Source of the DNA: Halocaridina rubra
Lineage: Eukaryota; Arthropoda; Malacostraca; Decapoda; Atyidae
DNA: 64,000 nt
NCBI GenBank assembly: GCA_037179515.1
Contig: JAXCGZ010015112.1
Coordinates: 72,001 to 136,000, forward strand
Reading direction: 5' to 3'
Shown here in pieces: positions 42,801-53,649 of this stretch; the stretch's first letter is position 1, and each line of letters begins with the position of its first letter. The translations under genes and the position numbers were made by a program. The notes below the pieces were generated by a model. It did no database searches. It was not told where the DNA came from and saw only the letters and a program-made list of their open reading frames with translations.

Positions 42801-45800
42801 TAGAGATAAGATAAACTTCATTTTCAAGTAAACAGCAAATATGAATTTATTTACTTATTTTTACGTTTAATATGTCAATATTAGTCCCAATTATTCGGGT
42901 GGAAACAAATACAATGGAGCTAGGGAATTAGTGATTACAATACAGTGTTGCCTCACTTATCGCGGTAGTTCGGTTCCGGGACCCGGCGCGAACCAGGAAA
43001 TCCGCGAAGTAGGATCCGCCTATATGTACATAGATATTTTAATATATTTTTACGTTTACACTGTATAAACCCTCCCTGCACTGTTAAAAAACACCCTTTA
43101 CATTATAAATAACAGCAAGCAACGTAAATTTTTATGAAAGTGATAGATAAAATTACGGTGAATGAAGTGATAATGACGTGACATACATACTCATTTACAA
43201 TTATTTTTTCGTTTACGTACTGTATAAACCCTCCCTGCACTGTTAAAAAAACACCCTTTACATTATAAATAACAGCAAGCAACGTAAATTTTTATGAGAG
43301 TGATAGATAAAATTACGGTGAATGAGGTGATAATGACGTGACATACATACTCATTTACAATTATTTTTTCGTTTACGTACTGTATAAACCCTCCCTGCAG
43401 TTAAAAAAACACCTTTTACATTATAAATAACAGCAAGCAACGTAAGTTTTTATGAAAGTGATAGATAAAATTACGGTGAATGAGGTGATAATGACGTGAC
43501 ATACATATTCATTTACAATTATTTTTTCGTTTACGTACTGTATAAACCCTCCCTGCACTGTTAAAAAAACACCCTTTACATTATAAATAACAGCAAGCAA
43601 CGTAAATTTTTATGAAAGTGATAGATAAAATTACGGTGAATGAGGTGATAATGACGTGACATACATACTCATTTACAATTATTTTTTCGTTTACGTACCG
43701 TATAAACCCTCCCTGCACTGTTAAAAAAACACCCTTTACATTATAAATAACAGCAAGCAACGTAAATTTTTATGAAAGTGATAGATAAAATTACGATGAA
43801 TGAGGTGATGATGACGTGACACACATACTCATTTACAATTATTTTTTTTGTTTACGAACTGTATAAACCCTCCCTGCACTGTTAAAAAACACCCTTTACA
43901 TTATAAATAACAGCACGCAACGTAAATTTCAATAAAAAAATTAAAATACTGAAATTTTTTTTCTTCAATATTTTAATATTTTTGCGTATACCCATAAAAT
44001 AAAATAATAATTTATCCAAAAAAACCCGCGATAGAGTGAGAACGCGAACCAAGAAGCACGAATAACCGGGGTAACACTGTATTCATTCTTTTATGAAAAA
44101 CATAGGCTCCATCGCATGTCTGTCATCTCCTGTGTCAAGTCTTCTATCCACTATACTGCTGCTGTCCCCAAGTTCTTGCAGAGTAATATGCATAATAATA
44201 AGACTAAAAAGAAACTGGAGAGATATATACAAATATACACTACCATTGCATGTCCATATGATGATCTCTTTTTATTATGCTGGCCTGTCTGAGCAGCTGC
44301 AATCACATAACACTGAGTTTCTGCAAAATGGATAAAGTCAAAAGTTTACACATCTTTCCAATAAATTTTTCATTTTATTCTGCGACACTGTGGCACAGCA
44401 GTAGTGCTAGGACTGGTAATATTCGAGCCCAAGGTTCAACAATGGCCTGGTGTTAAGACAGCATTCATCGTTTAATATCAGTACTGTTAAATCAGGAGGG
44501 GATGATGATTTCCCAAAGGCCTACCTAATAATTCGGTCATTACTGGAGATCCCTGGGTCCATGTAACTGGAGAGGGGGCTTGGGCCACAGCTGTATGGTA
44601 GGTATACTGTTGGGCTCTAGTATGCACATTTTAGCTCCTTGGGAATACAGGGCTGCCACAATCACCCTCCCTCTATCCTGTTAGGGTCATCAACAGGGTA
44701 AGTGGGCAAGGATTATCTGCTGTGAGACCCGACAGCCACCACTGGCTTACCTCAGTTTATGGTGTATATGTAATTACAGAATATACACATTAAAGCTGCC
44801 TTTTTCAAATGTGGTGAAAACTTGAAGATCCTGCATAAGACTGAAGGAGTGTGAAAGACGTACAAAAGATTCATCTACGTGTACACTTGAAAAATATTAG
44901 CACAATATTCTATTAAGTATTACTCAATAAGAGGGGGAAATGTAGGAGAAAAATGTTTTTGGATGTAGTGAGGGAGGACATAAAAGTGTGTGGTGTAGCG
45001 GAGGTGGGAGAAAGGGATAAGGCGATATGGAGACGACTGATACGCGATAGAAGCTGCTGAAAGACTTGACTGATTACTCTACTAATACAATAAAACAGTA
45101 TTCCCATTTATATTTACCAATAGCACGGGCTCTCAGAATAGTTTTCCAGTGAGCGAGGCCAGTTGTTACGGTAAATGCCGAGGGATAGGTCAGTATCTGA
45201 GCGCCTAACCTTCGTTGAATTAGACTTAACTCTGGGAATCTCATATCGTAACACTTCAGTCATGTTAAGGATAGTCAATAAAATACATGAGATCATATGA
45301 CTCAATGACAAAGTAATAACAAAACTTCAAGTGCTGGTAAATGGTAACTAGCAGCTAACTATCAAAGAAAGAACAAGGTAACAAATACATATAAAATGGC
45401 TACAATTCCCCTTGTAAGGAGGTGGTCGAGTATATCACTCCCTGAGCAGAGCGCTTTAATCAGCAAGCTAACGCAGTCCCCCAAGGTAACACTATTACAA
45501 CAATTAAAATCTGGGTTAATATTTGTTACCCTGAAAGCATGCAACAGTCAATCACATCAAATGAGGTCTAATTCTGTAGAGATAAAAGTGGAAACAGTCA
45601 ATCACATCAAATAAGGTCTAATTCTGTAGAGATAAAAGTGGAAACAATACAATTAGGGGAATCGCCATCTTATATCTGGGGTCATAAATGTTCCTGATAG
45701 ATAGTTACCATCAGGAGTTGAATAGTATACCAAAAAGGATACAATAGCTAATGCAACATTCCCAGCAGGAGTTGACACTGGATCATATATTCCTTCTCCT

Positions 45801-48800
45801 TGAGAAATGTAGGTAGACTCCTCTAAACGTAAATTCTTTTCAGGAATGTGTACGCTAAAGAGGTGAGTCTTTTTGTAGGTTGACACAATTTCTCCAATTT
45901 CATTTGTCAATATATGAGTATTACTGACTTTATTTTCTTCCTTTTCCTGAAGTATGAAAGCAAAAATCATCATCAATAAAAAAAAATCTATGGTTATCTC
46001 AGAGCCTAATGCTGCTATATTTCTAGATCTACATTACTTTGACCATTTCTTTCAGTCTGTCTCGTTTTATTGCTTATTATTCTTTATTTCTGTCTTGACT
46101 TTAAGCTGCTATTTTTATTAAAATGTATTTTTGGTACCCAAAACAATGAGGGCAACTTTCTGTGCCCGCCCCAGTGTCACATTCATGAAGTAGAAAAAGC
46201 ATTCTTATTCATTTTATAACAATACTTTTACTTTGTGCAGGGGAACAGGGTATCATAGTGGTTAAAGTGCTCAACTCCGGAAGTAAAAGGTGGATCCTTG
46301 TACCCACTCCCATAATGGAGATTAATAATGACACATAAAACGGCATACAAAAACTAACTTGTACTTTATGGTGTTTCCTTCAAAATCAGGCAGGGTGAGC
46401 ACAACCATAACAAGCAACAAATACAAGACAATATAGTTCTTCCAAACCCTTTTAAATACACTCCTTTCATCTAGCTTGTATTTAAAAGTGCACTGTCTTA
46501 TGTTTTAAAATTAGTTCCCACTCAAATGGGGTAGACAAAGACATGCTGGAGTTAGAAAGGGATTAAGAATGAGTGCACCTCCTAATGCCCTGCGGCAGGC
46601 TTGAGACTTGCGTTAGTCACTTTCCTAACTCTTGCCATTACCATTGAGCTACCATGGCCCCTTGGCTTGTATTTTATTGATATACACGAAAAACTTCATT
46701 ATCATCACAAGAGAGTCTGTTTCCTTGACACGATTTACCTCACCTACCTTATGATGACTTGATTTTGTTCCCATTAAACTCTAATAAATATTAAATAATA
46801 CTTATCTAGGGTCCGTTGTAGCTCAGTGATTGATGTTCAAGCCAAAATGTGACTAAAAGCTAGTTCGTCCCCACTGCAGGGCATTAGGAAGGCCATCCAG
46901 CCTCAATCTTCCAACTCAAATCTGTGGGGACTAAGTGTGACACACAAAACGGTGTGCTACTAGCTCTGAAACATGACCTTTCAAACCTATTTAGACAACT
47001 CAAACTTTCCATGTTTTGTAGGTGTGGGATAAATATATAAAATTCTAATGTATTAACGAAATTTAAAGCGAGATTAGCAATTGCAATGCGATTATCTTAA
47101 GTCTTTTATAAAATATTCGCTAAATAAAAAAAAAAAGAAAGAGGAGGTTGAGTTGATATAGGAATGGGCAGAGCAGCAAAAGGAGGAAGAAGAACCAAGG
47201 AAGAAAGAATAAGTTCCTACTATTCAATGTAATAAAAGTGTGATAAGTAATCTATACTGCACCTTAATATGTAAGCCTCCCAAAGACAACCATACACCAA
47301 GAGATGCTCCTAAATTACAATATTTTAATACTATGGGTCCTTGAATACTTTCGGCCAATTTTATCGAGTCTTCCTTAGTCTCAGCAATATAATCACACGC
47401 TTCGGGAAGAAATACCATCTGAAAACAGAGAGATGATAGAAGTAGTCATACTTTACGAAATGAAAACATTCTCCATTGAAATGTTACAAATACCAACAAT
47501 TTTCTTTTTTACTTCAAAAATTAAGCCTCACTTTGTTAATAACTAGCTCAACATACAAACTGACATGAGGTATGCGGACACACATACATACAAGCTGGGA
47601 ATAAGGATAAGCTAAGGCTTGCTTTCCATTATTTCAGTTATGCAATCCCGTTTTAAAACAATTTAAAACCATAACAAGGGAAACTCTTACATATGATATT
47701 CATGCTCATTAAAGGTATACTCAAAGAGTGATTCTGTATAAATATGAAAAACTACTTGAGAAAATGGCATATATTCATCACCATTATAAATAGATAAAAA
47801 TTTCTATATATATAAAAAAAAAGGTACGTTCGCATTGCCCAACGTTGTTTGCTGTTTCATGCTCTGACTATTGTGCTACCTCAGTTCTCATTCTAATGTT
47901 TGATCACATGTACATACATCCACCACCTTAGAATAAATAAAAAACTTCCAATTGCCTCACAGCCCATATCGAACATAAAATGGTGTAAGGTTAACGTTCC
48001 CATGAGAACACTCAAAAGCTAGGATGTCAAGATGGGGCTAGGTTGCCCACACTCTTGACCCTTGATTACCAGAACTTCATATGCACTTAACCCATGACAC
48101 TGAGATTTGAAGACTATACAGTAGCTCCATTTACGTTAAATTTAAAGGATTTACCAACATACCTGCATCCATCCCTTTTTTGGATGGGGACTAACTGTGA
48201 CACATAAAATGGTACTACTTCTACATAACCGTACAAATTAAATAGTGAAACAAAGGTAGCACTTCCATTTAGGAAAAATATAAATTAGGAAATTGGAATA
48301 AATTATTTCCAATATCATAAAGTACAGAGCGAACATGTGTACTACACTGTACACTGCATGTTTCTTCCAACCTCCCTGCAAAAAAAACCTCCTGAGTGAA
48401 AGCCGTAGCCCTACTGGTTGACTCTTGGATGTAATTGCTGGCAAATGATAAGCTCCTGAGTGTTCACTGAAGCTGGAATGCGAAGACCAGGCTGTACTTA
48501 CTGGTCAAAAAGAGTATCCCAAGTGTCGCTGAATCCTGAGCGTCAAGATTATGCTGCAGTCACTGCTGTTTCATATCCATTGAACTCTCATTGTAAGTGT
48601 GAAAAACAGTTCTATTCAAATAATGTATAAAAGTTTATCATAAATTAAAAAGAAGACAAAAATTTATAATCTTAAAATATGAGTGCACAAGGTGTGTATC
48701 TCTGTCGACTTTAATGGTTTAGCATATAATACAAAAGTAAAAAAAGCCATAGGTTATAAATTAAGAGAAATTCATATCCTGTACATTACAGTACTGAATA

Positions 48801-50633
48801 CTGTATTTATAAGTACTCTACAATACACTATATGTTTTATTCAAATTCCCTGCACAGGCCGAAAACCACCTCCCAATGAATGCAGTAGCCAAAAGCAACC
48901 TCCTGAGGGCTCATACAAGCTGGAATGCAAAGAGAGGGTTGTGATGGTCAGTCTTCTTGACCTTCCAAGCCCACCGAAGGTAGGATGCAAAGAATGGGAC
49001 ATACACGCCTTCCAATCAAAGCCAGAATTTCAAGACACCTGTAGGGTTCCCGAGCGCTAACCATAGATGGTGCATTAAGCCTGGGCAAAGCTCAGTGGAG
49101 TTACTAACCCGAAACTGAAGGGTGGAGATTAAACTGTGCTAGCAAGCTACAAATATCCTCCTGAGTGTTCATGGAAGCCAGAGCTTTAAGACTGTGGTGC
49201 AGTCACCAATGCAATTGGATAATATTGGAAACTTGCACATACAAATGTGATTTCAACTAGAGTGCACACTGAGTAAAGTTCAACAGTTATGAATGCAACC
49301 AAATCCCACTCTTCCTATATAATGAACAATTTCATAGAATGCTTTACAATACTGTAGACAATGTAAGGTTCACCAAACTTTAAAACAAGCACATACTATA
49401 CGATGAAAAACAGATATGTAGTAATTTTTAGAAAAACTTAAATATACCTTGGCTCCGGCAGCAACAGCTTTCTTTATAAAGTCCTCGCATGTGTGAAAGT
49501 TCACTTCTTTATCTGATACAGAAGTCATTTGCACTACAGCCACACGGCACATATGTGCCTCCGCTGCGCTAAATGTAGAAGTGATAAATGCTTAAGTAAA
49601 TCATTGTAACGATTTTTCAAAGAAATCATTCAGATACCTTAATCATATGAAAAACAAAAATAGGTATTTTCTACAAAAGATTTGGTAAGAAAAACAATAA
49701 AATAGCAATATTATGTCATACAGTTATTACTAAAGAGGATAATATGATATTATAAGTGATTCAATTCACCCATGCAAACAAAAGTTAAAGTAAGGTTATG
49801 TACTGAATCAATGCAGATATAACTACAGATGTTGTTATTTGCCGTTTTATGTCACTTTTAATCCCTATTCATAGTAGGGTAGACATAGGTTAAAGATGGA
49901 GAAATAAGGCTGGATGGCCTTCCTAATGCTCCGCATTAAACTCGAACATGGGTTTATCACTTCCTCAGTTGAGTGTCCTAAACACTGCCCTACTACGGTC
50001 CCCAGATGTAAGTAGGTATGTAAAAGTAAAAGTAACGACATATTTTTAGTATATCCTTATTATAACTTAACACTTCAATGAAAACAAGCAGACAAGCATT
50101 TAGCTTCCTACTTCCCCAATTGGGCTTAAGTTCAGTATTTGAAAAATTCACATAACCATATCGGATTATCTCTGACAACTGCCCCAAAGGACATATGCTC
50201 CTGTAGGACAACTGCCTCCACGGGATAACTGCCCTCAGAGAACTAAAACTCTGGATATATGCTTTTATTCCAATTTATATTTCTGAAGTTAATATCTGGC
50301 TAAATCATTTCATTGGACAATTCTTCCAAATGGAAAATCAATAGGTAATTTGTCAGGGAGCAATTATTCTATAAGGCATTTGCTCGAGAAACAATTGCCA
50401 GGTGGCAAGTTCTTCTGATACCCCTTCCACACTATTCATCAAAGGACATTTTAGCAATAACTTGAATAGCACATAGTTAAAATTTTAGACTCAACAGAAT
50501 CAAACTAAAATAATTATAATACATACTTTTGGCTCATACTTCTTTGAGGTAACCTTTGCAACAAGGGTAAAAGTGATTTCTTGCAATTCAAGTAATATCT
50601 GAAGTGAAAGAGATGATGTGCCAATGTCTTCAT
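33686..50633 (-). CDS. NitFhit: NitFhit: nitrilase fused to two tandem Fhit domains
   Basis: NitFhit is the invertebrate fusion of a Nit1-type nitrilase (a metabolite-repair amidase) with Fhit, a dinucleoside-polyphosphate hydrolase. Thirteen exons join in frame to 1941 bp (646 residues). Residues 1-35 form a basic presequence. The nitrilase domain (about 42-325) has its full catalytic triad: Glu82 (FLPEA), Lys154 (YKKTHL), Cys197 (CYDMRFPE). Fhit domain A (about 341-487) keeps HVHFHLV (His430, 432, 434) and GPAAGQT. Fhit domain B (about 505-646) has QLQVHIL instead, so catalytic His is Gln596; it keeps [15 protein letters not shown]. Known animal NitFhit proteins are about 440-460 residues with one Fhit domain, so the duplication is the surprise. 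All introns are GT-AG. Confidence 0.9.
34255..34430 (-). CDS. NitFhit: NitFhit exon 12 (Fhit domain B, part 2)
   Basis: A 176-bp exon: (H)[20 protein letters not shown] to [16 protein letters not shown]. It aligns with exon 9 but the phosphate-binding GPxAGQ loop is lost. Acceptor AAATAAG, donor CAG/GTTGTA, both weak. Confidence 0.86.
34575..34790 (-). repeat. RTE-like 3'-end fragment, minus strand
   Basis: CCCATTGTAAGGGGGTGGCC, then TTCCAAGCTCCTTGTGGATA and the following GACTGCCACAATTCC. Family 3' end reversed, in NitFhit intron 11. Confidence 0.7.
35190..35262 (-). repeat. SINE S1 tail, minus strand
   Basis: AATCCCCATTCAAATGGGAG and TGGACACAGGTTGGA match the reversed S1 tail. Confidence 0.65.
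35476..35635 (+). repeat. SINE S1 copy
   Basis: GGGGACCACAGTAGCACACAG head, CCAGCTCCAACTTGTCTGTC and GATGGGGATTAATAGTGTCA tail. Confidence 0.8.
36121..36260 (-). CDS. NitFhit: NitFhit exon 11 (Fhit domain B, part 1)
   Basis: (T)[20 protein letters not shown] then [17 protein letters not shown] and PPNPALTG. It aligns with exon 8. It contains no ATG, so domain B depends on splicing from upstream. Acceptor TTTTGCAG; the phase 2 join from exon 10 is in frame. Confidence 0.87.
36335..36492 (-). repeat. SINE S1 copy, minus strand
   Basis: A near-complete reversed copy, from CTAATCCCCATTCAAATGGG to ACAGCACTACCGCGGTCC, which is the reversed tRNA-like head. Confidence 0.85.
36500..37680. other. NitFhit intron 10, mostly unrecognised
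   Basis: A short (GA)n tract at 36786-36806. On the minus strand AATAAA occurs at 37118-37113, a possible early poly(A) signal for a transcript ending after exon 10. No other feature recognised. Confidence 0.4.
37680..38000. repeat. Interspersed repeat related to 41595-41890
   Basis: The segment GGCAGTGGCCTTACTAAGGG then ACTCAGAGCTGTTC resembles GCAGTGGCCTGCCTTAGGAA then CTCAAAGCTGTTC at 41850-41880. The two lie in adjacent introns; identity of the repeat is unknown. Confidence 0.45.
38026..38201 (-). CDS. NitFhit: NitFhit exon 10 (HIT motif of domain A)
   Basis: It opens with HVHFHLVP, an intact HIT signature. After it the sequence ([18 protein letters not shown] and on) no longer resembles the usual Fhit C-terminal loop. 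The exon ends TTT AC/GTAAGT; if unspliced, the next codons are ACG TAA, so the frame stops at once. Confidence 0.9.
38990..39025 (+). repeat. RTE-like extreme 3' end
   Basis: GCCACCCCCTTAAAAGGGGG then AATATGGCC matches the terminal bases of the family. Confidence 0.45.
39196..39350 (+). repeat. SINE S1 copy beside NitFhit exon 9
   Basis: The head GGGGCTGCAGTAGCTCAGTG is well preserved; the tail is AACTAATTGTTACACATAAA. It lies about 60 bp beyond the exon donor. Confidence 0.85.
39409..39584 (-). CDS. NitFhit: NitFhit exon 9 (Fhit domain A, part 2)
   Basis: A 176-bp exon: (H)[20 protein letters not shown] to [14 protein letters not shown]. The GPxAGQ loop contacts substrate phosphates in Fhit. 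It has the same length and phases as exon 12. Confidence 0.94.
40080..40285 (+). mobile_element. Jockey-like LINE 3' end
   Basis: TCATCTCAAGGCCTAATCCT to CCTGCCCTTAAGC aligns with the 3' UTR at 24750-24958, with a short poly(A). Confidence 0.7.
41092..41228 (-). CDS. NitFhit: NitFhit exon 8 (Fhit domain A, part 1)
   Basis: [20 protein letters not shown] then [10 protein letters not shown], matching the Fhit N-terminus. The donor is GGAC/GTATCC. Exon 11 ends with the same string, evidence of exon duplication. Confidence 0.93.
41431..41480 (+). repeat. SINE S1 tail
   Basis: GTCCATCCCCATTCAAATGG then GGATTAATAGTGACA. Confidence 0.7.
41595..41890. repeat. Interspersed repeat related to 37680-38000
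   Basis: Shares the GCAGTGGCCT, ACTCAAAGCTGTTC blocks. The open frames across it have no domain I can name. Confidence 0.4.
42603..42775 (-). CDS. NitFhit: NitFhit exon 7 (nitrilase C-terminus and linker)
   Basis: [20 protein letters not shown], then [17 protein letters not shown] and [14 protein letters not shown]. Phase 2 donor AG/GTAACG leads into the first Fhit domain. Confidence 0.94.
42943..44079. mobile_element. TA-flanked non-autonomous DNA transposon with internal minisatellite
   Basis: The ends are CAGTGTTGCC and GGTAACACTG, flanked by TA on both sides (42941-42942 and 44080-44081), the mariner/Tigger pattern. Inner terminal regions share TATCGCGG and GGTTCGCG/CGCGAACC blocks in inverted orientation. 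Between them are about 5.4 tandem units of ~160 bp, with CCTCCCTGCA starting at 43071, 43230, 43390, 43548, 43708 and 43869. No transposase. Located in NitFhit intron 6. Confidence 0.85.
43020..43945. repeat. ~160-bp minisatellite, 5-6 units
   Basis: Periods are 158-161 bp. Units share AAAACACCCTTTACATTATA and ATAATGACGTGACATACATA with scattered substitutions. Confidence 0.92.
44244..44320 (-). CDS. NitFhit: NitFhit exon 6
   Basis: A 77-bp exon encoding (E)[20 protein letters not shown] then YGHAM, a highly conserved nitrilase block. Acceptor TTTTGCAG, donor ATG/GTAGTG. Confidence 0.94.
44385..44605 (+). repeat. tRNA-derived SINE (family S3)
   Basis: TGTGGCACAGCAGTAGTGC head and the body ending GAGAGGGGGCTTGGGCCACA match the reversed copy at 7165-7405. 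Confidence 0.6.
44628..44762 (-). repeat. RTE-like 3'-end fragment, minus strand
   Basis: AGCTCCTTGGGAATACAGGG then TGAGACCCGACAGCCACC. Confidence 0.65.
44920..45060 (+). mobile_element. RTE-like ORF C-terminal scrap
   Basis: Translation includes [20 protein letters not shown] and [10 protein letters not shown], the RTE-type C-terminal block. Confidence 0.6.
45118..45253 (-). CDS. NitFhit: NitFhit exon 5 (catalytic Cys)
   Basis: It opens with the nucleophile motif [10 protein letters not shown] (Cys197) and continues [20 protein letters not shown] then RARAI. Phase 1 donor G/GTAAAT. The exon is read in a different frame from the longest ORF here. Confidence 0.94.
45395..45480 (-). repeat. 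Repeat fragment (RTE-like end joined to S1-like head), minus strand
   Basis: ATTCCCCTTGTAAGGAGGTG followed by a reversed tRNA-like head; between NitFhit exons 4 and 5. Confidence 0.45.
45743..45946 (-). CDS. NitFhit: NitFhit exon 4 (catalytic Lys)
   Basis: 68 codons: [15 protein letters not shown], then [19 protein letters not shown] with Lys154, then [14 protein letters not shown]. Donor ATT/GTATCC, phase 0. Confidence 0.93.
45985..46200 (+). mobile_element. Jockey-like LINE 3' end
   Basis: GTTATCTCAGAGCCTAATGC to TGAGGGCAACTTTCTGTGCC aligns with the 3' UTRs at 24750 and 40080. Confidence 0.72.
46243..46345 (+). repeat. SINE S1 copy with internal deletion
   Basis: Head ATCATAGTGGTTAAAGTGC; tail ATTAATAATGACACATAAAA. 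Confidence 0.7.
46512..46662 (-). repeat. SINE S1 copy, minus strand
   Basis: CCCACTCAAATGGGGTAGAC through ACCATTGAGCTACCATGGCC, the reversed head. Confidence 0.8.
46809..46955 (+). repeat. SINE S1 copy
   Basis: GGGTCCGTTGTAGCTCAGTG head and ACTGCAGGGCATTAGGAAGG core. Confidence 0.8.
47263..47418 (-). CDS. NitFhit: NitFhit exon 3 (catalytic Glu)
   Basis: 52 codons starting [14 protein letters not shown], with Glu82 the general base, and ending [12 protein letters not shown]. The donor GTGCAG is a weak match to consensus. Confidence 0.92.
48160..48215 (+). repeat. SINE S1 tail
   Basis: GGATGGGGACTAACTGTGAC then ACATAAAATGG. Confidence 0.65.
48380..49200. repeat. Diverged repeats within NitFhit intron 2
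   Basis: CTCCTGAGTGTTCA(C/T) with GAAGC(T/C)GGA recurs near 48455 and 49160, and a relative (CTCCTGAGGGCTCATACAAG) at about 48900. An open frame at 48683-49060 runs through it. I see no domain and treat it as intronic repeat. Confidence 0.45.
49448..49568 (-). CDS. NitFhit: NitFhit exon 2 (nitrilase N-terminus)
   Basis: It encodes AAEAH, then [20 protein letters not shown] and [15 protein letters not shown], the first strand and helix of a Nit1-type nitrilase. The internal Met42 could start a cytosolic form. Donor AAG/GTATAT, phase 0. Confidence 0.9.
49840..50002 (-). repeat. SINE S1 copy, minus strand
   Basis: AATCCCTATTCATAGTAGGG through CACTGCCCTACTACGGTCCC, in NitFhit intron 1. Confidence 0.78.
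50527..50633 (-). CDS. NitFhit: NitFhit exon 1 (presequence)
   Basis: It encodes 35 residues plus two bases: [20 protein letters not shown] then [15 protein letters not shown]. There are no acidic residues and many Arg/Lys/His, as in a mitochondrial targeting peptide. Donor AA/GTATGT. The split codon AA+C joins exon 2 in frame, which supports the exon; no homology was available, so it is the least certain of the thirteen. Confidence 0.65.
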
Positions 50634-50660
50634 TAATGTTGAAGTCTGAAAAAAAAAAAG

Positions 50661-50662
<2 letters not shown>

Positions 50663-50739
<77 letters not shown>
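50663..50739. repeat. (TA)n microsatellite just upstream of the NitFhit start codon
   Basis: The TA tract begins 30 bp 5' of the predicted NitFhit ATG (minus strand), preceded by an A-run at 50650-50659. It lies in the 5' UTR or the core promoter. Confidence 0.95.
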
Positions 50740-50740
<1 letters not shown>

Positions 50741-50759
50741 TGTATAAGGTTTTATGTTT

Positions 50760-50990
50760 ATCAATTGGTCCCCGTTTGATGGAGGATGGGACAGACAGGT
50801 TGGAGCAGGGGGACTACATACTTTTTGTGTCAAAATTAGTTTCCAAATACAGTACATGGCAATGACACAGACATATTGGAGGTTTAAGGGAATTAAGGCT
50901 GGATGCTCTTCCTGATGCCCAGCGATGGGATTGAACCACCAGAATCACTTCTCGACTCACGCGCTCTACCACTGAGCTACCGTGGCAATA
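50760..50990 (-). repeat. Two SINE S1 copies, minus strand (tail fragment and near-complete)
   Basis: A tail fragment at 50760-50812 and a second copy at 50855-50990 ending CTACCACTGAGCTACCGTGG, the reversed tRNA-like head. They lie upstream of NitFhit. Confidence 0.8.
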
Positions 50991-50999
50991 CCTCTTCTT

Positions 51000-51984
51000 A
51001 AAGTCTCCATCTAGAATAACACATCTAAAAATCTAATTTCAGCAAAAAATATGCATACGAGGTTTGGTACTGATTAAACATTTTGAAAAAGGGATAATTC
51101 TACTCATTTTGGACACAGTAAGTGGCTATTTTCAGACTCAAACAATGTACTGGATATGGTTTGAAACAAGCCAACGTGTAATTTATCAAGTAAAAAAGTT
51201 TTGCATCATAGAATGGAACACTTTGCTTTCGTGACTGCTGCAAACCTGTCTTATGAATAAAAAGTTTGGCTCTTACAGTAATTAACAAAAAGTTTGCCTA
51301 ATAAAATCTTGCTTTTAAAATATGAACCGATAAACATTGAAAAGGTTTATTTTCACCATCCTGATATGGATAACCAGTTACTTCCAATATTTACATAAGA
51401 TTTGGAATTATATCCAAATAGCTCTTTAACTATCTATCTGTTTATACACAAAAGCCAAAATCTCCCTTGTACCCTTATAAGGGAGGAGGTGTGACTGAGG
51501 TATAGCAAAAACCTGACTGTTAGATACTAAAAGCTTTAACTCTAGCGTATGTGTAAATACCTTCATATACAAGATCTGTTCCACCTGGAATCAACATCCA
51601 GAAAGTGTTATCAACAGCACTACCGTAGAATAGTTTAAAAGAATCTTGACAGAAATGTGCACACGTTAGAATGAGAGTACAGGGTATGTGTTACCGAGTA
51701 AATATGGTGTATCTTCTCGGTATGGACCACAAAGTTTAAGATATACTAATCCTGTCCATGTAAATCCTTGTATCTCTTTGTGGGAGGAAAATACAGTGGA
51801 GGAACCTCAGCCGTTCCCACGCTCAACCCAATTTAGTCGATTTTTAAGAAAGGCAGGGGAACAAAAAGTAGGTAATAAATATGGTTTAAGTCACAAGATC
51901 CAAAGATTCTCATTGGATATAATGGGGTAATCCCCTCAAGGAAGTTAGTTAGAGAGACATAAAACTAGAGCAGAGGTTTATTGT
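51000..51984. other. NitFhit upstream region, no gene recognised
   Basis: An 80-codon open frame at 51688-51930 has no recognisable domain and no splice context. The interval may hold promoter sequence. Confidence 0.35.
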
Positions 51985-52150
51985 GGGCAATTTACCCTAA
52001 GTAAGAGCCTGAAGAGTCACACTAAGTACTTAACTGCGGGTAATTTACCCCAAAAGTCCAAGGAGTCCTATTCAGTAGTTTAATGTGGGTAATTTACCCA
52101 AAAAGTCCAAGGAGTCCTATTCAGTAGTTTATTGTGGGTAACTTACCATG
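51985..52150. repeat. ~49-bp tandem repeat, 3-4 units
   Basis: GGTAATTTACC-type blocks occur at 51986, 52039, 52088 and 52137. The units between them share AAGTCCAAGGAGTCCTATTC. Confidence 0.85.
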
Positions 52151-52559
52151 AGAAAGATACCCTAAATGAAGAAAATACCGATAAGTTCAGTGGGTTACTA
52201 TGGCAAAGAATTGAACAGCAGTGTCACGAGTAACCTTCATCTGACAGACCGATAATATGATTACAACGAAATGTCAACACTTCAAACAAACAAAATATTA
52301 GTGAATAAAACATAGAATAAACAAAATAACAACTGTTAAATTCCCAACATGCCTAATTCTTGAAATTCTGATATAAATGTGAAAGCAACTCCGAGATTCT
52401 ATAAACTTTTAGCAATAAGTAAACAGTTTGTGGTTGATGTCTGTAGTATGTGGAGATAAGCCTTCGTAACGGCTCTCCTTTTTATTCTTCTCCCTCTCTT
52501 AATGTTTTCCTTCCTTCAGCATAAGTTCCCATAAAAGATTTGTTCTCTTTTCAATTTAT

Positions 52560-53640
<1,081 letters not shown>

Positions 53641-53649
53641 ACAATTTGT

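Noticed and set aside
48683..49060. 125-codon ORF on the plus strand
   Set aside because: Lies within NitFhit intron 2 over diverged repeats, with no recognisable domain.
51688..51930. 80-codon ORF upstream of NitFhit
   Set aside because: Composition looks protein-like but I find no motif, splice context or homologue.
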